Origin: Thermoanaerobaculaceae bacterium | GTDB taxonomy: Bacteria > Acidobacteriota > UBA4820 | Direction: 5' to 3' | Assembly: GCA_012798145.1 (NCBI GenBank) | Contig: JAAZNT010000268.1 | Coordinates: forward strand, 1 to 9,829 | Length of the DNA: 9,829 nt | Part shown: in pieces, positions 8,207 through 9,829 of the stretch | Numbering within the stretch: position 1 is the stretch's first letter | Layout of the letters: each line of letters begins with the position of its first letter | Program-made: the position numbers and the translations under genes | Notes under the pieces: model-generated | Database searches by the model: none | What the model was told of the DNA's origin: nothing | Seen by the model: only the letters and a program-made list of their open reading frames with translations

Positions 8207-8208
8207 AA

Positions 8209-8817
8209 ATGATATTTTATGCAATAACAGATAAAAAACTTAATAAAACGGGGTCTCTTTTTGCCCAAATAAAAAAATATGTTTCTTTAGGGGTTGATTG
8301 GATTCAGATAAGGGAAAAAGGATTAAGCGACAAGGAGCTTCTTGCAGTTGCAAATAAGGCAAATAAGTATGCAAAGAAAAACAATATCAAATTGTTAATA
8401 AACAACAGAAGTGACATTGCCTACCTCTCAAACCTTTATGGAATTCATCTTTCTTCTGATTCTATTCCTGTTAAGCAAATACGAAAAAAATTCAACAATT
8501 TATTTATTATTAAAAGTTGTCATTCTTTAAAAGATGTGAATAAAGCGGAGGAAGAAGGAGCTGATGCGGTTGTCTTATCCCCGATTTTTGAAACGCCTTC
8601 TAAAAGAGATTTCCTCAAGCCGTTGGGCTTAAGTATCTTAAAAAAAGTTGTCAACTCCTCGAAAATCCCAGTCATAGCGCTCGGAGGAATTGATCAGAAG
8701 AATATTTTTGAAGTTGCAGGTTGCAATGTTTATGGAGTATCGGCAATAAGGTTTTTCAATTCGATTCACCAAAAGGAATTTAAAAGCATTAAAAAAATTT
8801 TAAAAGAAGGGAATTAA
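8209..8817 (+). CDS. ThiE/TenI-family protein (thiamine phosphate synthase or thiazole tautomerase-like)
   Basis: The family includes ThiE, which joins HMP-pyrophosphate and thiazole phosphate into thiamine phosphate, and TenI, a thiazole tautomerase. This protein has 202 residues and a complete TIM-barrel pattern: YAITDKK at the start, IQIREK (32-37), INNRSDIA (64-71), GIHLSSDSIP (78-87), KSCHS (102-106), SPIFETPSK (124-132), ALGGID (157-162) and GVSAIRFF (176-183). Gln33, Arg35, Lys37, Asp84 and Lys132 match ThiE substrate-binding positions. Asn66 stands where ThiE usually has a metal-binding Asp (NDR becomes NNR), and HLSS replaces the common HLGQ. Pro125 matches ThiE and not the catalytic His of Bacillus TenI, although the IPVKQIRKKF stretch is TenI-like. 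No other thiamine gene is in the window. It starts two bases after the bactofilin stop, and its own stop lies one base before the next ATG. Family placement is sure, but the exact reaction is not. Confidence 0.85.
   Translation: MIFYAITDKKLNKTGSLFAQIKKYVSLGVDWIQIREKGLSDKELLAVANKANKYAKKNNIKLLINNRSDIAYLSNLYGIHLSSDSIPVKQIRKKFNNLFIIKSCHSLKDVNKAEEEGADAVVLSPIFETPSKRDFLKPLGLSILKKVVNSSKIPVIALGGIDQKNIFEVAGCNVYGVSAIRFFNSIHQKEFKSIKKILKEGN
8807..8812 (+). promoter_or_regulatory. Ribosome binding site of the trans-sulfuration enzyme gene
   Basis: AAGGGA lies inside the last codons of the ThiE-like gene, six bases before the ATG at 8819. This is the usual layout for translationally linked genes and sets the start of the truncated final gene. 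Confidence 0.6.
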
Positions 8818-8818
8818 A

Positions 8819-9829
8819 ATGAAAAAAAACAGAAAAGAAAACACTCAAACTTTATGCATTCACGGCGGTGGAGAGCCTGATCCAGTTTACGGGGCGGTTA
8901 TGCCTCCAATTTATCAAACTTCAACATTCACTTTTGAATCAGCCGAACAGGGCGGAAGAAGATTTGCAGGACAAGAAAAAGGATACATTTACACAAGGCT
9001 TGGAAATCCTACTATAAACGCCCTTGAAAATTCGGTTGCTGCTCTTGAAAACGGCAAGTATGCAATGGCGACTTCAACGGGAATGTCTGCTGTTTCAACG
9101 ATCTTTTTCGCCCTTTGCTCAAGCGGGGATCACATTGTGGCAAGTTCGGCACTTTACGGCGCAACAAGAGTCCTTTTAGAGAACGAACTAAAAAGATTTG
9201 GAATAACAGCCGATTTTGTTGACACATCAGATAAAAAGCAGATTGAAAAAGCGTTCAAGAAGAACACTAAAATTCTATACATTGAAACTCCCACAAATCC
9301 CACTTTAAAAATATCAGACATAAAATGGTGCGCTGATTATGCGCACAAAAATGACGCCCTTCTTGTCGTTGACAATACATTTTTAAGTCCTGTTCTTCAA
9401 AAACCGCTTCTTTTCGGCGCAGACATTGTTCTCCATTCTGTGACAAAGTTTTTAAACGGTCATTCTGATGTTGTTGGAGGAATAATAATCCTCAACAACG
9501 ACGAATTAAAAGAAAAAATCGGGAAAACTTTAAAACATTTGGGCGGGACAATGGATCCCCATCAGGCATATCTTGTTTTCAGAGGGATTAAAACTCTTGC
9601 TTTGAGGATTTTAACAGCTCAAGAAAACGCAAGAAAAATCGCAAGATTTCTAAAAAAACATAAAGCTGTGAAAAAGGTCATATATCCAGAATTTGAAAAA
9701 GATGCAGAAATTAAAAAAGTTATAAAAAAGCAAATGGAAGGGTATGGGGCGTTAATCTCTTTTGAATTAAAAGGAGGATTCGAAGCGGGCAAAAAGCTTC
9801 TCAATTCCGTAAAAATTATGACTCTTGCA
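8819..9829 (+). CDS. PLP-dependent trans-sulfuration enzyme, methionine gamma-lyase/cystathionine gamma-synthase-like (3'-partial)
   Basis: This is a fold-type I PLP enzyme of the Cys/Met metabolism family. The 337 residues seen run to the window edge with no stop, and about 55-65 are probably missing. Visible motifs are the N-terminal IHGGGEPD, MPPIYQTSTFTFESAEQGG (28-46), the phosphate-binding YTRLGNPT (58-65, Tyr58 and Arg60), STGMSAVS (86-93), ALYGATR (111-117, Tyr113 stacks on PLP), ETPTNPT (156-162), VVDNTF with Asp185 (contacts the pyridine nitrogen) and SVTKFLNGHSDVVGG with Schiff-base Lys210. The N-terminal third resembles methionine gamma-lyases most closely. The position of the active-site Cys of Pseudomonas methionine gamma-lyase (LYGCT) is Ala115 here, so lyase specificity is not certain. 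Cystathionine gamma-synthase, gamma-lyase or O-acetylhomoserine sulfhydrylase remain possible. It starts one base after the ThiE-like gene stop, so the two are almost certainly co-expressed. Confidence 0.9.
   Translation, partial: MKKNRKENTQTLCIHGGGEPDPVYGAVMPPIYQTSTFTFESAEQGGRRFAGQEKGYIYTRLGNPTINALENSVAALENGKYAMATSTGMSAVSTIFFALCSSGDHIVASSALYGATRVLLENELKRFGITADFVDTSDKKQIEKAFKKNTKILYIETPTNPTLKISDIKWCADYAHKNDALLVVDNTFLSPVLQKPLLFGADIVLHSVTKFLNGHSDVVGGIIILNNDELKEKIGKTLKHLGGTMDPHQAYLVFRGIKTLALRILTAQENARKIARFLKKHKAVKKVIYPEFEKDAEIKKVIKKQMEGYGALISFELKGGFEAGKKLLNSVKIMTLA

Noticed and set aside
1..9829. CRISPR, phage, insertion sequence, toxin-antitoxin or tRNA content.
   Set aside because: No spaced direct repeats, transposase or integrase motifs, terminal inverted repeats, or cloverleaf sequences were seen. 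The intergenic space is too small for most of these.

Overview
The window is AT-rich, densely packed bacterial chromosome. It holds eight protein genes, with the first and last cut by the window edges. I see no RNA genes, insertion sequences, CRISPR arrays or phage genes. TAA, TAG and TGA all act as stops, which fits the standard bacterial code. The proteins are rich in Lys, Glu and Ile. A bactofilin, an exported glycosidase and a long TPR protein with acidic linkers would fit a Gram-negative-like, possibly uncultured lineage (deltaproteobacterial, Omnitrophica-like or similar). That placement is only an impression, and the sequence contains no decisive taxonomic marker.

Layout. (1) Positions 2-2302, plus strand: the 3' part of a gene for a large TPR scaffold protein, with TPR blocks separated by long Glu/Lys-rich linkers. 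It converges on the next cluster with only 21 bases between the stop codons. (2) Positions 2324-6772, minus strand: a compact apparent operon read aroC (chorismate synthase), then a membrane sensor histidine kinase, then ligA (NAD+-dependent DNA ligase). aroC and the kinase overlap by ATGA, and ligA starts 10 bases after the kinase stop. (3) Positions 6773-6862: a 90-base, very AT-rich divergent promoter region. (4) Positions 6863-9829, plus strand: an apparent operon of a secreted or lipid-anchored-like glycoside hydrolase (GH39/GH5-like clan A), a small bactofilin, a ThiE/TenI-family protein and a PLP-dependent trans-sulfuration enzyme that runs off the window. The gaps are 15, 2 and 1 bases.

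How the genes fit together. The minus-strand operon mixes aromatic amino acid synthesis, signalling and DNA replication/repair, so it looks like housekeeping genes sharing a transcript rather than a pathway. The plus-strand operon pairs two envelope or cytoskeleton genes with two small-molecule, sulfur-related enzymes. The most notable points are the orphan kinase coupled to aroC, the glycosidase-bactofilin pairing, the altered active-site residues in the ThiE/TenI-like protein and in the trans-sulfuration enzyme, and the architecture of the TPR protein. I found no convincing evidence of a wholly new system. Most of the window is conserved housekeeping sequence.
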